Position numbers and translations under genes: made by a program
Notes under the pieces: model-generated
Told to the model about the DNA's origin: nothing
Database searches by the model: none
What the model saw: the letters and a program-made list of their open reading frames with translations, nothing else
From: Bacteroidota bacterium
Lineage (GTDB): Bacteria; Bacteroidota; Ignavibacteria; Kapaibacteriales; Kapaibacteriaceae
DNA length: 64,000 nucleotides
Assembly (NCBI GenBank): GCA_018266735.1
Contig: JAFDZT010000001.1
Location: forward strand, 62,001 to 126,000
Reading direction: 5' to 3'
Shown here: piece after piece, positions 8,557 through 17,254 of the stretch
How the letters are laid out: each line of letters opens with the position of its first letter
How positions within the stretch are numbered: the first letter of the stretch is position 1

Positions 8557-9399
8557 ATGTTCTCATTCTTGCGCAACCTGGCACCCTTCATCCTTTTGAT
8601 GTGGTTGCCAACGATCCTTCCGGCAGCCTCACCACAACGCATCACGATCAAGGGATCGGATACAATGGTGATCCTCGTGCAACGCTGGACGGAAATGTAT
8701 CCCGATAAGAAGAATGTCGAGTTTCAGGTCACCGGTGGCGGATCGGGTGTTGGCATTGCCGCGCTGATCAACGGCACAACGGACATTTGCGCCTCGTCCC
8801 GTCCCATGAAGCCTGCCGAGATCGACCAACTCAAGGGCAAGACGGGCTCGAAGGGCATCGAAGTGCGCGTGGCCCGCGACGGTCTGTCCGTCTACGTCCA
8901 CAAGAGCAATCCCGTGAAGCAACTCACCATCGAACAGATCGGCAAGATCTTCAAGGGTGAGATCACGAACTGGAAAGACGTCGGCGGTCCGAACAAGACC
9001 ATCGTGCTGTACAGTCGCGAGAACAACTCCGGCACTTATGAGTTCTTCAAGGAGCACGTGCTGAACAAGAAGGACTTCGCTGCTCAAACGCAACACATGG
9101 CTGGCACCGCAGCGCTCATCAACGCCGTTTCGAAGGATCCACTCGCCATCGGCTACGGTGGTGCTGCCTATGCCAAGAACGTCAAGGCCATTGCCGTTGC
9201 CCCCGAGGCCGGCAAGCCCTACGTGCTGCCGAATGAAAAGACGATCCTCAACAACGAATATCCCATCGCTCGCTTCCTGTACTTTTACCTGAAGGCCCGT
9301 CCGGAAGGCGACGTCAAGAAGTTCATCGATTGGGTGATCGGCAAGGGCGGACAGAAGACCGTTCAAGAGGTTGGCTACTACCCGATCAAGAAGTCGTAA
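8557..9399 (+). CDS. pstS: Phosphate ABC transporter, substrate-binding protein PstS
   Basis: A 280-residue periplasmic phosphate-binding protein. The ATG at 8557 was chosen because a signal peptide follows directly and CACAGGAC lies upstream. Phosphate-ligand segments are visible: KGSDTM near residue 32, GGGSGVG at 60-66, ASSRPM near 79-84, and SRENNSGTYEFF in the second lobe. The first gene of pstSCAB-phoU, it captures phosphate that has entered through the porin encoded just upstream. The gap to pstC is 12 bases. Confidence 0.95.
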   Translation: MFSFLRNLAPFILLMWLPTILPAASPQRITIKGSDTMVILVQRWTEMYPDKKNVEFQVTGGGSGVGIAALINGTTDICASSRPMKPAEIDQLKGKTGSKGIEVRVARDGLSVYVHKSNPVKQLTIEQIGKIFKGEITNWKDVGGPNKTIVLYSRENNSGTYEFFKEHVLNKKDFAAQTQHMAGTAALINAVSKDPLAIGYGGAAYAKNVKAIAVAPEAGKPYVLPNEKTILNNEYPIARFLYFYLKARPEGDVKKFIDWVIGKGGQKTVQEVGYYPIKKS

Positions 9400-9411
9400 C
9401 CGGAAGACCAT

Positions 9412-10542
9412 ATGAATCGATTCAGCGCTACGAGTAAACGATTCGGCGAGCACATCGCGGAATGGTCTATTCGTATCGTTGCATCACTCTCGATCCTGGT
9501 GATCTTCCTGATCTTCGTCTTCGTCTTTCGAGAGGCGGCGGGGCTCTTCTCCGGAGCACAACGATCGCAAGCAGCGGCTGAGGCCGCTGCTTCTGCTTCT
9601 GCCACTCCTGCCGATCATGAGCAGGACGTGTACAATCCCGACGAAGAGACCGACTCGGCAGCCACCACATCGCCGTCGAATGCGAACGATCAAGACGTCT
9701 ACAACCCCGATGCCACCATCGAAGAACCCGCACCGGCTGCGGCCTCGACCGCCACACCGGAAGAGGCACCGCAGGCATCGAAGAGCTTGTGGGAGCAACT
9801 CACCGGCTCGATCTGGCAACCGGTGTCGGAGGATCCGAAGTTCGGTTTGATCCCGCTCTTCATCGGCACGACAAAGACGACCATTGTGGCCATTGTCATC
9901 GGCGCTCCCCTTGGCATCCTTGCCGCCTTGTATACTGCCTTCTTCGCCTCTCCTCGCGTTCGCAACATCGTCAAGCCCACCATTGAGCTCTTGGCCGGAT
10001 TCCCATCTGTGGTGATCGGCTTCTTTTGTTTGACGATCGTGGCCACGTTCCTGCAAGACGTTCTTGGTACGGCCTTCCGATTGAATGCCCTTGTGGGAGG
10101 ATTCGGCCTGTCGCTGGCCGTGATCCCACTCGTGTACTCCATTGCCGAGGAATCGCTCACCGCCGTGCCACGATCTTTGCGCGAAGCCTCTCTGGCCTTG
10201 GGCAGTACAGAGTGGCAAACAGCCTACCGCGTGATGCTTCCGGCTGCAGCACCGGGCGTGTTCGCCGCCGTCCTGCTTGGCGTGGGTCGCGCCTTCGGCG
10301 AGACGATGATCGCGTTGATGGCCACCGGCAATGCGGCCATGAAGACATGGAGCGTGTTCGAACCCGCGCGAACATTTGCGGCCACCATTGGCTCGGAGAT
10401 GGGCGAAGTGGTGTGGGGCTCGGAGCACTATGGCATTTTGTTCCTGCTCGGCTCGATGCTCTTTCTGTTCTCGTTCGGCTTGAATGCCGTGACGGAGCTC
10501 TACGTCAAGAGTCGACTCATCAAGAAGTTCCAAGGCAAGTAA
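9412..10542 (+). CDS. pstC: Phosphate ABC transporter permease PstC with an acidic insert
   Basis: A 376-residue permease, longer than the usual 300-320. After TM1 (residues 22-40) there is an insert of about 90 residues rich in Ala, Pro, Glu and Asp. It contains two copies of QDVYNPD at 71-77 and 94-100. The normal permease follows from about 145, with FIGTTKTTIVAI, FPSVVIGFFCLTI, and the EASLALGSTEWQT loop that contacts PstB. The insert should face the periplasm. An SD-like GGAAG precedes the ATG. It pairs with PstA in the inner membrane. Confidence 0.93.
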   Translation: MNRFSATSKRFGEHIAEWSIRIVASLSILVIFLIFVFVFREAAGLFSGAQRSQAAAEAAASASATPADHEQDVYNPDEETDSAATTSPSNANDQDVYNPDATIEEPAPAAASTATPEEAPQASKSLWEQLTGSIWQPVSEDPKFGLIPLFIGTTKTTIVAIVIGAPLGILAALYTAFFASPRVRNIVKPTIELLAGFPSVVIGFFCLTIVATFLQDVLGTAFRLNALVGGFGLSLAVIPLVYSIAEESLTAVPRSLREASLALGSTEWQTAYRVMLPAAAPGVFAAVLLGVGRAFGETMIALMATGNAAMKTWSVFEPARTFAATIGSEMGEVVWGSEHYGILFLLGSMLFLFSFGLNAVTELYVKSRLIKKFQGK

Positions 10543-10545
10543 TTC

Positions 10546-11466
10546 GTGTCAGTCTTTTCCGGACATCTTCCCGCATCCAAACGCGTGCTCGGCTTCTTCG
10601 CCGTGCTCGTGGCCGCCTTCGCGGCTGTTGCCATCGTGGGATTGATCGTTTCGATGTTCGGCATCTTCATCGCCGGTGGTGCGCAACATCTTTCGTGGTC
10701 ATTCCTTTCGGAAGCACCGCGCAACAACAACATGGAAGGCGGCATCTTTCCTGCCATCTTCGGCACTGCATTGCTGGTGCTCATCATGTCGATCCTCGGC
10801 GTTCCGATCGGAACGGCCACCGCCATCTACTTGAACGAGTACGCAAAGCAAACAAGCGTCTTCGCTCGCAGTGTGCGCTTTGCCGTGAACACATTGGCCG
10901 GCGTTCCGTCGATCGTCTTCGGTCTGTTCGGAGTTGGCTTCTTCGTGCAGTTCCTTGGCAAAGGGTTGGATGGCATGATGTATGGCAGCATGGAGGCAAA
11001 GGTCTTCGGTCAGGAGAGTTTGCTCTGGTGTTCCGCCACCCTTGCCGTGCTCACCCTGCCCGTGGTGATCGTTGCCGTGGAAGAGGCGCTGCGCGCCGTT
11101 CCGCGAGAGTTGCGTGAGGCCTCGCTGGCCCTTGGCGCTACGAAGTGGCAAACGATCATCAAGGTGGTGTTGCCGAACAGTGTGACGGGTATCCTGACGG
11201 GATCGATCCTCGCCGTGAGCCGTGGTGCCGGTGAAGTTGCCGCCATTCTCTTTGTGGGCGTTGCGTATTCGATGGACGGGAATGTTGGGCTCACCGAGAA
11301 GTTCATGCATTTGGGCTATCACCTGTATGTGCTGGCCACACAGTCTCCCGATGTGGAGAAGGCGCTTCCGTTGCAGTACGCCACGACCCTTGTCTTGCTC
11401 GGGCTCACATTCCTGCTGAATTTCACCGCGATCTATATCCGTTCGCGACTCCGTACGAAGGCTTGA
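10546..11466 (+). CDS. pstA: Phosphate ABC transporter permease PstA
   Basis: A 306-residue inner-membrane permease starting with GTG three bases after pstC. The N-terminal hydrophobic helix at about residues 14-45 is followed by a periplasmic segment with [12 protein letters not shown]. The transmembrane domain carries the ABC-coupling loop [20 protein letters not shown] and the [10 protein letters not shown] motif found in PstA. It forms the PstC/PstA channel for phosphate import. The pstB ATG follows its stop by two bases. Confidence 0.93.
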   Translation: MSVFSGHLPASKRVLGFFAVLVAAFAAVAIVGLIVSMFGIFIAGGAQHLSWSFLSEAPRNNNMEGGIFPAIFGTALLVLIMSILGVPIGTATAIYLNEYAKQTSVFARSVRFAVNTLAGVPSIVFGLFGVGFFVQFLGKGLDGMMYGSMEAKVFGQESLLWCSATLAVLTLPVVIVAVEEALRAVPRELREASLALGATKWQTIIKVVLPNSVTGILTGSILAVSRGAGEVAAILFVGVAYSMDGNVGLTEKFMHLGYHLYVLATQSPDVEKALPLQYATTLVLLGLTFLLNFTAIYIRSRLRTKA

Positions 11467-11468
11467 TC

Positions 11469-12236
11469 ATGGCAAAAGAAACATCCATCAAAGCACGAAC
11501 GCAGACCTTCTCGTTTTTCTACGGACAGAAGCAGGCATTGTTCGACATCAACATCGACATGCATGAGAATCGCGTGACGGCCTTCATTGGTCCTTCCGGC
11601 TGCGGCAAGAGCACGTTCCTGCGCTCGATCAATCGTATGAACGACCTGATCGAATCCACGAAGCACACGGGCTTGATGGAAGTGGACGGCGTGGATGTGT
11701 ATGGAAGCGATGTGGACGTGGTCACGCTGCGCCGTCGCATCGGCATGGTGTTCCAGAAGTCGACGCCGTTCCCGAAGTCCATTTTCGAGAACATCACCTA
11801 CGGCCTCACGCTCACAGGCAAGAAAAGCAAGTCCGAACTTGAAGAAGTGGTGGAGTCGAGCCTACGTCGTGCAGCCTTGTGGGAGGAAGTGAAGGACCGC
11901 CTGCACCATTCCGCCCTTGGACTCTCGGGCGGACAGCAACAGCGTCTCTGCATTGCGCGCGCCGTTTCCGTGAATCCCGAGATCCTGCTCATGGACGAGC
12001 CATGTTCGGCCTTGGACCCGATCTCCACGGGAAAGGTCGAAGAGCTCATCACCCAACTCAAAGACCAATACACCATCGTCCTCGTCACGCACAACATGCA
12101 ACAGGCCGCACGTGTGAGCGACTATACCGGCTTCTTCCTGATGGGGAAGCTCATCGAGTTCGATCGCACGCGGACGATCTTCACCAGTCCGTCGAAAAAA
12201 GAGACGGAAGACTACATCACCGGACGATTCGGTTGA
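11469..12236 (+). CDS. pstB: Phosphate ABC transporter ATP-binding protein PstB
   Basis: A 255-residue ATPase starting [10 protein letters not shown]; a TTG two codons earlier overlaps pstA and was not preferred. Walker A is GPSGCGKST at residues 41-49, followed by the PstB-typical [10 protein letters not shown]. The Q-loop is [13 protein letters not shown], the signature LSGGQQQR, Walker [14 protein letters not shown], and the H-loop VTHNMQQA. All catalytic residues are present. It energises PstCA and is probably part of the phosphate-sensing complex with PhoU. Confidence 0.96.
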   Translation: MAKETSIKARTQTFSFFYGQKQALFDINIDMHENRVTAFIGPSGCGKSTFLRSINRMNDLIESTKHTGLMEVDGVDVYGSDVDVVTLRRRIGMVFQKSTPFPKSIFENITYGLTLTGKKSKSELEEVVESSLRRAALWEEVKDRLHHSALGLSGGQQQRLCIARAVSVNPEILLMDEPCSALDPISTGKVEELITQLKDQYTIVLVTHNMQQAARVSDYTGFFLMGKLIEFDRTRTIFTSPSKKETEDYITGRFG

Positions 12237-12252
12237 TCGCAAGGACCAGACC

Positions 12253-12966
12253 ATGAACAGAACCTTTGAAGAAGACCTCGATAAACTTCGCACGCGCCTT
12301 GTACGAATGGGGTCGCTGGTCGAAGAGCAAATGGAATTCGCCATTCGGGCACTCAACGAGGGCAATGCAGAGCTGGCCAAGATCGTGACGGAGCGCGACG
12401 ATAAGGTGGACAAGCTCGACCTGAAGATCGACAAGCAATGTCAGCGCATCTTCGCCCTGAACCAACCGGTGGCCTCAGACCTGCGACTGTTGCTCACGGC
12501 CGTCAAGATCAACAACGAACTCGAGCGCATCGGCGACATGGCCTCCGAGCTCGCCTCCATGGTGATCCATACACCGGCCTCGGTGGAGATGGCACGCCGG
12601 ATCAACTTCTCGCGCATCACGTCGATCATGTTCAAGATGCTGAAGGCAAGTCTTGATGCCTTCATCAACAACGATCCGGAGATGGCGGCCCACATCCTGC
12701 CAACCGATAGTACCGTCGACACGCTCTATGATTCCCTTCGCTCCGAAGTGGTGGAGCTCATGAAGTCCGACGTATCCCTGATCGACGCCGGTGCGACCCT
12801 TCTTATCGCGCTTCACGATGTGGAACGCGTGGCAGACCATGCCACGAACATCGCCGAGAACGTGATCTTCTTGGTCGAGGCAAAGCTCGTGCGACACCGT
12901 GCCGTGAACGACGAGCAGAGCGCCTTCAACCCGATGGAACCTATGGCGGACGCAGACAACGACTGA
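12253..12966 (+). CDS. phoU: Phosphate transport regulator PhoU
   Basis: A 237-residue all-helical protein with two PhoU repeats. Each ends in a metal-binding-like cluster: ERIGDMASELASM near residue 95 and ERVADHATNIAENVIF near residue 195. FEEDLDKLRTRLVRMG at the N-terminus is typical. In model systems PhoU links PstB to a PhoR-type kinase and keeps it inactive when phosphate is abundant. The ATG has AAGGA upstream. It closes the pst operon; a PhoR/PhoB-like pair lies at 45-47 kb, not adjacent. Confidence 0.94.
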   Translation: MNRTFEEDLDKLRTRLVRMGSLVEEQMEFAIRALNEGNAELAKIVTERDDKVDKLDLKIDKQCQRIFALNQPVASDLRLLLTAVKINNELERIGDMASELASMVIHTPASVEMARRINFSRITSIMFKMLKASLDAFINNDPEMAAHILPTDSTVDTLYDSLRSEVVELMKSDVSLIDAGATLLIALHDVERVADHATNIAENVIFLVEAKLVRHRAVNDEQSAFNPMEPMADADND

Positions 12967-12977
12967 CCGCTTTGTCG

Positions 12978-12984
12978 TAGATTG
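12978..12984 (+). promoter_or_regulatory. Candidate promoter element of rfbA (TAGATTG)
   Basis: TAGATTGC lies in the short gap between phoU and rfbA and ends six bases before the rfbA ATG. It is one T short of TAnnTTTG. If used, rfbA would have its own nearly leaderless transcript in addition to read-through from pst. Confidence 0.35.
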
Positions 12985-12990
12985 CGCCCC

Positions 12991-13857
12991 ATGTCCACCA
13001 CCACCAAAGGCATCATCCTTGCCGGAGGCAGCGGCACCCGTCTCTATCCGATGACGGCGGCGTTCTCGAAGCAGCTGCAGCCCGTGTACGACAAGCCGAT
13101 GATCTACTATCCGCTGTCCACCCTGATGATGGCCGGCATTCGCGACGTGTTGATCATCTCCACGCCGTACGACACCCCCACCTTCGAACGATTGCTCGGT
13201 GACGGTTCCCGATTGGGCATCTCCATCACGTATCGCATTCAGGATGCCCCGCGCGGGATCGCAGAAGCGTTCCTGATCGGGAAGGACTTCATTGGCAACA
13301 GCAATGTATGTCTCATCCTCGGCGACAATCTCTTCTACGGAAAGCTCGACTTCCTTCGCACGGCGCTCGACGGAACGGATGGCGCAACGGTGTTCGGCTA
13401 TCGCGTCACCGACCCCGAGCGATATGGCGTTGTCGAGTTGGCACCCGATGGAAGCATCCTCAGCATCGAAGAGAAGCCCGAGCATCCGAAGTCGTCGTTG
13501 GCCATTCCGGGTCTGTATGTCTACACCCCCGACGTCTGCACCATCGCGGCCGAGCTCACGCCCGGCAAACGTGGCGAGCTTGAGATCACGGACGTGCATG
13601 CGGAGTACTGGAAACAGAACCGTTTGCGCGTGATCGAAATGGGAAGAGGCATTGCCTGGCTCGACACCGGAACACCGGAGAGTCTGATCGAGGCAGGGAC
13701 CTTCATCCATGCGATCGAGAAACGTCAAGGACTGAAGATCGGATGCTTGGAAGAGGTCGCCCTGAATCGCGGCTTCATCACGCCGGAAGAGTTTCGTGCC
13801 ACGGTCGAGGCCCTCCCCCGCTCAGAGTACCGTCGATACTGCGAGCAACTCCTGTGA
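12991..13857 (+). CDS. rfbA: Glucose-1-phosphate thymidylyltransferase
   Basis: A 288-residue nucleotidyltransferase of normal RfbA length, making dTDP-glucose from dTTP and glucose 1-phosphate, the first step to dTDP-rhamnose. The nucleotide loop is LAGGSGTRLYPMT at residues 10-22, followed by KQLQPVYDKPMIYYPLS, the ILGDNLFYG metal site and IEEKP. AWLDTGT and GCLEEVALNRGFI are RfbA-specific. The start is the ATG preceding STTTKG. No rfbB, rfbC or rfbD is adjacent, so the pathway must be completed elsewhere. The stop overlaps the nhaA start by one base (TGATG). Confidence 0.93.
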   Translation: MSTTTKGIILAGGSGTRLYPMTAAFSKQLQPVYDKPMIYYPLSTLMMAGIRDVLIISTPYDTPTFERLLGDGSRLGISITYRIQDAPRGIAEAFLIGKDFIGNSNVCLILGDNLFYGKLDFLRTALDGTDGATVFGYRVTDPERYGVVELAPDGSILSIEEKPEHPKSSLAIPGLYVYTPDVCTIAAELTPGKRGELEITDVHAEYWKQNRLRVIEMGRGIAWLDTGTPESLIEAGTFIHAIEKRQGLKIGCLEEVALNRGFITPEEFRATVEALPRSEYRRYCEQLL

Positions 13858-15149
13858 TGGCACCCGCACGTCGATCCATCGTCACCACCTTCCAGGAGTT
13901 CGTCCGCTCGTCCGCATCCGCAGGCATCATCATCGTTGCTTGCACGGCGATCGCCCTGCTCTGGATCAACTCGCCGTACTCGGCCAGTTATCACGCCCTC
14001 CTTGCCACCCCGCTCCATATCACCGTCGACACGTTCCATCTCGACTTCACCATCGAGCATTTCGTGAACGATGGACTGATGGTGATCTTCTTCCTCGTCG
14101 TGGGATTGGAGATCAAACGCGAGCTGCTCGTTGGTGAACTCTCGTCGCGGAAGAAGGCCATGCTCCCGATGATCGCCGCTGTGAGCGGCATGCTGGTGCC
14201 CGGTCTGATCTATGCGCTCTTCAATGTTGGAACACCTGCCATTCGCGGATGGGCCGTGCCGGTGGCCACCGATATTGCCTTTGCCTTGGGCATCCTGGCA
14301 TTGCTTGGCGATCGCGTTCCTCTTGGACTGAAGATCTTCCTTGCCGCCCTTGCCATTGTCGACGATCTGTTGAGCGTCGTGGTGATCGCCTTGTTCTATA
14401 CAAGCACCCTGCACATAGGGAGTCTGCTGTGGGCGGGCGCCATCGTGGTCCTGCTGATCATCGGCAACCGCGCCAACATCCACTCGCTGCTGTTCTACGG
14501 ACTTGCCGGTATCGCACTTTGGTTGTGCTTCCTCTCGAGCGGTGTGCATCCAACGATCAGTGGCGTGGTCTTGGCCATTTGCATTCCATCGCGTGCGCGC
14601 ATCGACCAGCGATCGTTCCTACAGCGAACGCGCGATCTGGTCGACAGGATCGTTGCCAGAGAAGAGCAGCAGAACGATGCCATCCATGCCTTGGAGACAT
14701 TGTGCGAGCACGTGCAATCGCCGTTGCATCGCATCGAGCATGGACTGCAACCATGGGTGTCGTTCGGCATCATGCCGCTCTTCGCCATTGTGAATGCCGG
14801 TGTGGAGTTTCGAAGCGACGTGGTCACACACCTCATTTCACCGGTATCGCTGGGCATCATGTTGGGTCTGTTCCTCGGAAAGCAGATCGGCGTCTCGTTC
14901 GCCGTTTGGTTGAGCCTTCGTCTTCATTGGGCAGAGCTTCCCGCTAACGTGTCCATGCGCAACATCTATGGCGTTTCCATTCTGTGCGGCATCGGCTTCA
15001 CGATGGCCCTCTTCGTTGCACACCTGGCCTTCACGTCGAACGCCGATCTCGACATTGCCAAGTTGAGCATCCTTGTGGGCTCGTTCGTGAGCGCCATAGT
15101 CGGTTCGTTCCTCCTCCGTTCTTCACTTCCTAAAGCGGCCACCGCATGA
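13857..15149 (+). CDS. nhaA: Na+/H+ antiporter NhaA
   Basis: A 430-residue membrane antiporter with about twelve helices, slightly longer than E. coli NhaA. The diagnostic paired aspartates are in AALAIVDDLLSVVVIALF, after PVATDIAFALGILALLG. GLEIKRELLVGELS and the late GIGFTMALFVAHLAF are also family marks. A hydrophilic loop between mid helices (about residues 240-290) is expanded and charged. It begins one base inside the rfbA stop codon and overlaps DUF4286 by four bases. It exports Na+ and may support pH and salt tolerance. Confidence 0.93.
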   Translation: MAPARRSIVTTFQEFVRSSASAGIIIVACTAIALLWINSPYSASYHALLATPLHITVDTFHLDFTIEHFVNDGLMVIFFLVVGLEIKRELLVGELSSRKKAMLPMIAAVSGMLVPGLIYALFNVGTPAIRGWAVPVATDIAFALGILALLGDRVPLGLKIFLAALAIVDDLLSVVVIALFYTSTLHIGSLLWAGAIVVLLIIGNRANIHSLLFYGLAGIALWLCFLSSGVHPTISGVVLAICIPSRARIDQRSFLQRTRDLVDRIVAREEQQNDAIHALETLCEHVQSPLHRIEHGLQPWVSFGIMPLFAIVNAGVEFRSDVVTHLISPVSLGIMLGLFLGKQIGVSFAVWLSLRLHWAELPANVSMRNIYGVSILCGIGFTMALFVAHLAFTSNADLDIAKLSILVGSFVSAIVGSFLLRSSLPKAATA

Positions 15150-15463
15150 TCCTCTACTCCGTAAGTGTTGTTGTTCCTGTGGACCTTGCCGACGAATGGT
15201 CGAACTGGATGCAGACCATTCACATTCCCGATGTGATGGCAACAGGGATCTGGAAGGAGGCACGGTTCTCGCGTGTGCACGAGCCGGTGATGGACTCGCA
15301 TGTGACGTTTCAAACGCAGTATCTCTGTAGCTCGTATGACGACTTCGATCGATATCGTGAAGAGTACGCTCCGGCGCTTCAAGCGCATCACAACGAGCTC
15401 TTCGGTACACGCGTGATGGCAACACGTAGCGTTCAGGAAGTGGTCGCGGAATTCACGGCATGA
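15146..15463 (+). CDS. DUF4286 family protein
   Basis: A 105-residue protein beginning MILYSVSVVVPVDLADEW and containing WMQTIHIPDVMATG and QYLCSSYDDFDRY. This matches DUF4286, a small ferredoxin-like-fold family common in Bacteroidota and relatives, of unknown function. It overlaps nhaA by four bases (ATGA) and sdhC by four bases, so it is probably translated together with both. Confidence 0.8.
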   Translation: MILYSVSVVVPVDLADEWSNWMQTIHIPDVMATGIWKEARFSRVHEPVMDSHVTFQTQYLCSSYDDFDRYREEYAPALQAHHNELFGTRVMATRSVQEVVAEFTA

Positions 15464-16110
15464 ACCCTCGTTCGTGGTTCACGTCCGCCGTTGGACGTAA
15501 GAATGCAGAGGCGACCACGGGAACGTTGTTGCTGCTCTTTCTGATCGAGCACATGGTGGGCAATCTGCTGTTGCTCCTTTCTTCTCCGGCACCCTATCAG
15601 TGGTACACCACCACACTCGGACACTCCATCATCGTGCGAGTGCTCGAGGTTGCGCTCTTTGCGCTCTTCGTCGGACATATCGTGATCGGCTATATCATTC
15701 GCCGACATCACCGGCGGATCATGCACCAGAAGTCGCACTTGCGCGAGCCGAAGAACCTGTTCACACGCTACGTGTCCTATACCGGACTTGCCATTCTCAT
15801 TTTCATGCTCGTGCACCTGTGGCGCTTCTTCGTGCCCAATCGGATCACGATGGTGGATTCGATCGATCTCTATGCCGAGGCGAATGCAGCGTTCTCGAAC
15901 GTGTGGTATACGCTGTTCTACGTGGCATCCATGGCCATGCTCTCGTTCCACCTCGTGCATGGGATCCGCAATGCTGTGGTGAGCTTCAAGCGCATTCCCA
16001 AACACTGGATCCCGAAGTTGCGACGTGCATCCGTATGGGTCGCTGTGATCGTGCCCGCCATCCTTGCCTACACGGTGGTGCACGTCTACGTTCGATCGCT
16101 CCTTATGTGA
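15460..16110 (+). CDS. sdhC: Succinate dehydrogenase cytochrome b558 subunit
   Basis: A 216-residue protein with five transmembrane helices of the SdhC b558 (Bacillus/Bacteroidota) type that anchors the complex and binds two haems. Candidate haem-ligand histidines lie in LIEHMVGN (residue 31), VGHIVIGY, LVHLWRF and HLVHGIRNA. The charged tail after the last helix is short. The flavoprotein and iron-sulphur subunits, which normally follow sdhC in this family, are absent: the next gene is on the other strand and overlaps the sdhC 3' end by eight bases. Confidence 0.88.
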   Translation: MNPRSWFTSAVGRKNAEATTGTLLLLFLIEHMVGNLLLLLSSPAPYQWYTTTLGHSIIVRVLEVALFALFVGHIVIGYIIRRHHRRIMHQKSHLREPKNLFTRYVSYTGLAILIFMLVHLWRFFVPNRITMVDSIDLYAEANAAFSNVWYTLFYVASMAMLSFHLVHGIRNAVVSFKRIPKHWIPKLRRASVWVAVIVPAILAYTVVHVYVRSLLM

Positions 16111-16462
16111 GCGTGGCGAGCTGTTCGCGCTGTGCTTTGGTCAGACCTTTCGCTACGAGCGCGTACGACGTGTCGATCATGTTGGTGATCACCTGCACGG
16201 GAACACTTCCGTCCACGCGCACAGAGCTCCAATGCTTCTTGTTCAAGTGATACGCACCACGAATGGCATCGTAGCGCTCGCGCAGATCGATGGCCTGTTC
16301 AGGGTCGGTCTTCAGCGAAACGGATAGCGGCACGGCATCCAATCCTGCAAAGGCAAAGATCTTTCCCATCACGCGGATCGTGAGCGTGTCGGGTCCGAAG
16401 GGCATGTCTTCCGACGTGCCCGGCTTTGCAAGACAGTACGATCGGAACGACTCAATGTCCAT
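16103..16462 (-). CDS. MmcQ/YjbR family protein
   Basis: A 119-residue protein with the family opening [23 protein letters not shown], the central [23 protein letters not shown], and [12 protein letters not shown] near the middle. YjbR proteins have a small double-wing fold and are sometimes annotated as DNA-binding; the physiological role is unknown. It overlaps the upstream ferredoxin gene by 11 bases and the converging sdhC by eight. It is the last gene of the long minus-strand run that begins with polA. Confidence 0.82.
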   Translation of the reverse strand: MDIESFRSYCLAKPGTSEDMPFGPDTLTIRVMGKIFAFAGLDAVPLSVSLKTDPEQAIDLRERYDAIRGAYHLNKKHWSSVRVDGSVPVQVITNMIDTSYALVAKGLTKAQREQLATLT

Positions 16463-16826
16463 CGTGAATTCGAAACTCTTCCACCGGCTTGCCGCCGATA
16501 AGGTGTTCCTGGATGATGCGTTCGAGGACCTTTGGTGTGCAGGAGTGATACCACACGTTCTCGGGATGGACCACAGCGATCGGCCCCATCACGCAGACGC
16601 GCAAGCAATTGGCCTTGGTGCGGAACACCTTGCCGGGCTCACTGAGCTCGAGCTCCGAAAGTCGATCCTTCAAATAGTCCCATGCCTTGAGCCCTTCCTC
16701 CATGCTGCAGCACTTAGCCTTTGTTTGGTCGGCACATAGAAAGATATGGCGGGCATGGGTGCCGATGCCGAGTTTGGCGGCCTTCTCGTCGAGTTTGTCG
16801 TGAAGGGCGTTGTCGCGCTTGCTCAT
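16452..16826 (-). CDS. Thioredoxin-like [2Fe-2S] ferredoxin
   Basis: A 124-residue protein of the thioredoxin-fold ferredoxin family. Cysteines suitable for a [2Fe-2S] cluster are C31 and C39/C40 in [12 protein letters not shown], and C74 and C78 in [11 protein letters not shown]. The [17 protein letters not shown] end is also typical. Such proteins act as soluble electron carriers. The partner is not evident, since the neighbours are a thioesterase and a YjbR protein. It overlaps the thioesterase by four bases. Confidence 0.85.
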   Translation of the reverse strand: MSKRDNALHDKLDEKAAKLGIGTHARHIFLCADQTKAKCCSMEEGLKAWDYLKDRLSELELSEPGKVFRTKANCLRVCVMGPIAVVHPENVWYHSCTPKVLERIIQEHLIGGKPVEEFRIHDGH

Positions 16827-17254
16827 GAGATCTCCTGTGCAATGGTCATGTGGCGTGCAAGTGCTGCACGCAGATCGTCGGGAATGCGCCGTGCCTTGCG
16901 GGTAACGGTATCGACACAGACAGTGGTGCAGGTGCCGCGAGCGGCCACCGTACGCTGTCCGTCGTGGAGACGAACGATGGTGATGTCCTGTCGGAACGAT
17001 GCACGTCCGATCTCGCCGATGTGCAGTGCAACTTCCACTTCATCATCCAGCATCACGGGTGCGAGGAAGTCGACGTGATACTGCACACGCAAGATGTAGG
17101 CACCGAGAGCCTTCATCCCTTCTGCGCTGTACGGATACCCGCAGTCTCGCATCAACTCCGTTTCGGCGATCTCGAACAAGCGGGTCGATGTTCCGAAGTA
17201 CATGATCCCTGCAGGATCGCAATCGCTCCACCGGATACGGTCGCGAACGATCAC
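16823..17254 (-). CDS. Acyl-CoA thioesterase, 4HBT/YbgC-like
   Basis: A 143-residue hot-dog-fold thioesterase starting at a GTG that overlaps the upstream stop by four bases (GTGA). The catalytic segment [16 protein letters not shown] carries the Asp typical of 4-hydroxybenzoyl-CoA/YbgC thioesterases. [17 protein letters not shown] and the [19 protein letters not shown] strands follow the family. It should hydrolyse short acyl- or aryl-CoA esters; the natural substrate is unknown. A longer frame upstream lies inside another gene and was not used. Confidence 0.85.
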   Translation of the reverse strand: MIVRDRIRWSDCDPAGIMYFGTSTRLFEIAETELMRDCGYPYSAEGMKALGAYILRVQYHVDFLAPVMLDDEVEVALHIGEIGRASFRQDITIVRLHDGQRTVAARGTCTTVCVDTVTRKARRIPDDLRAALARHMTIAQEIS

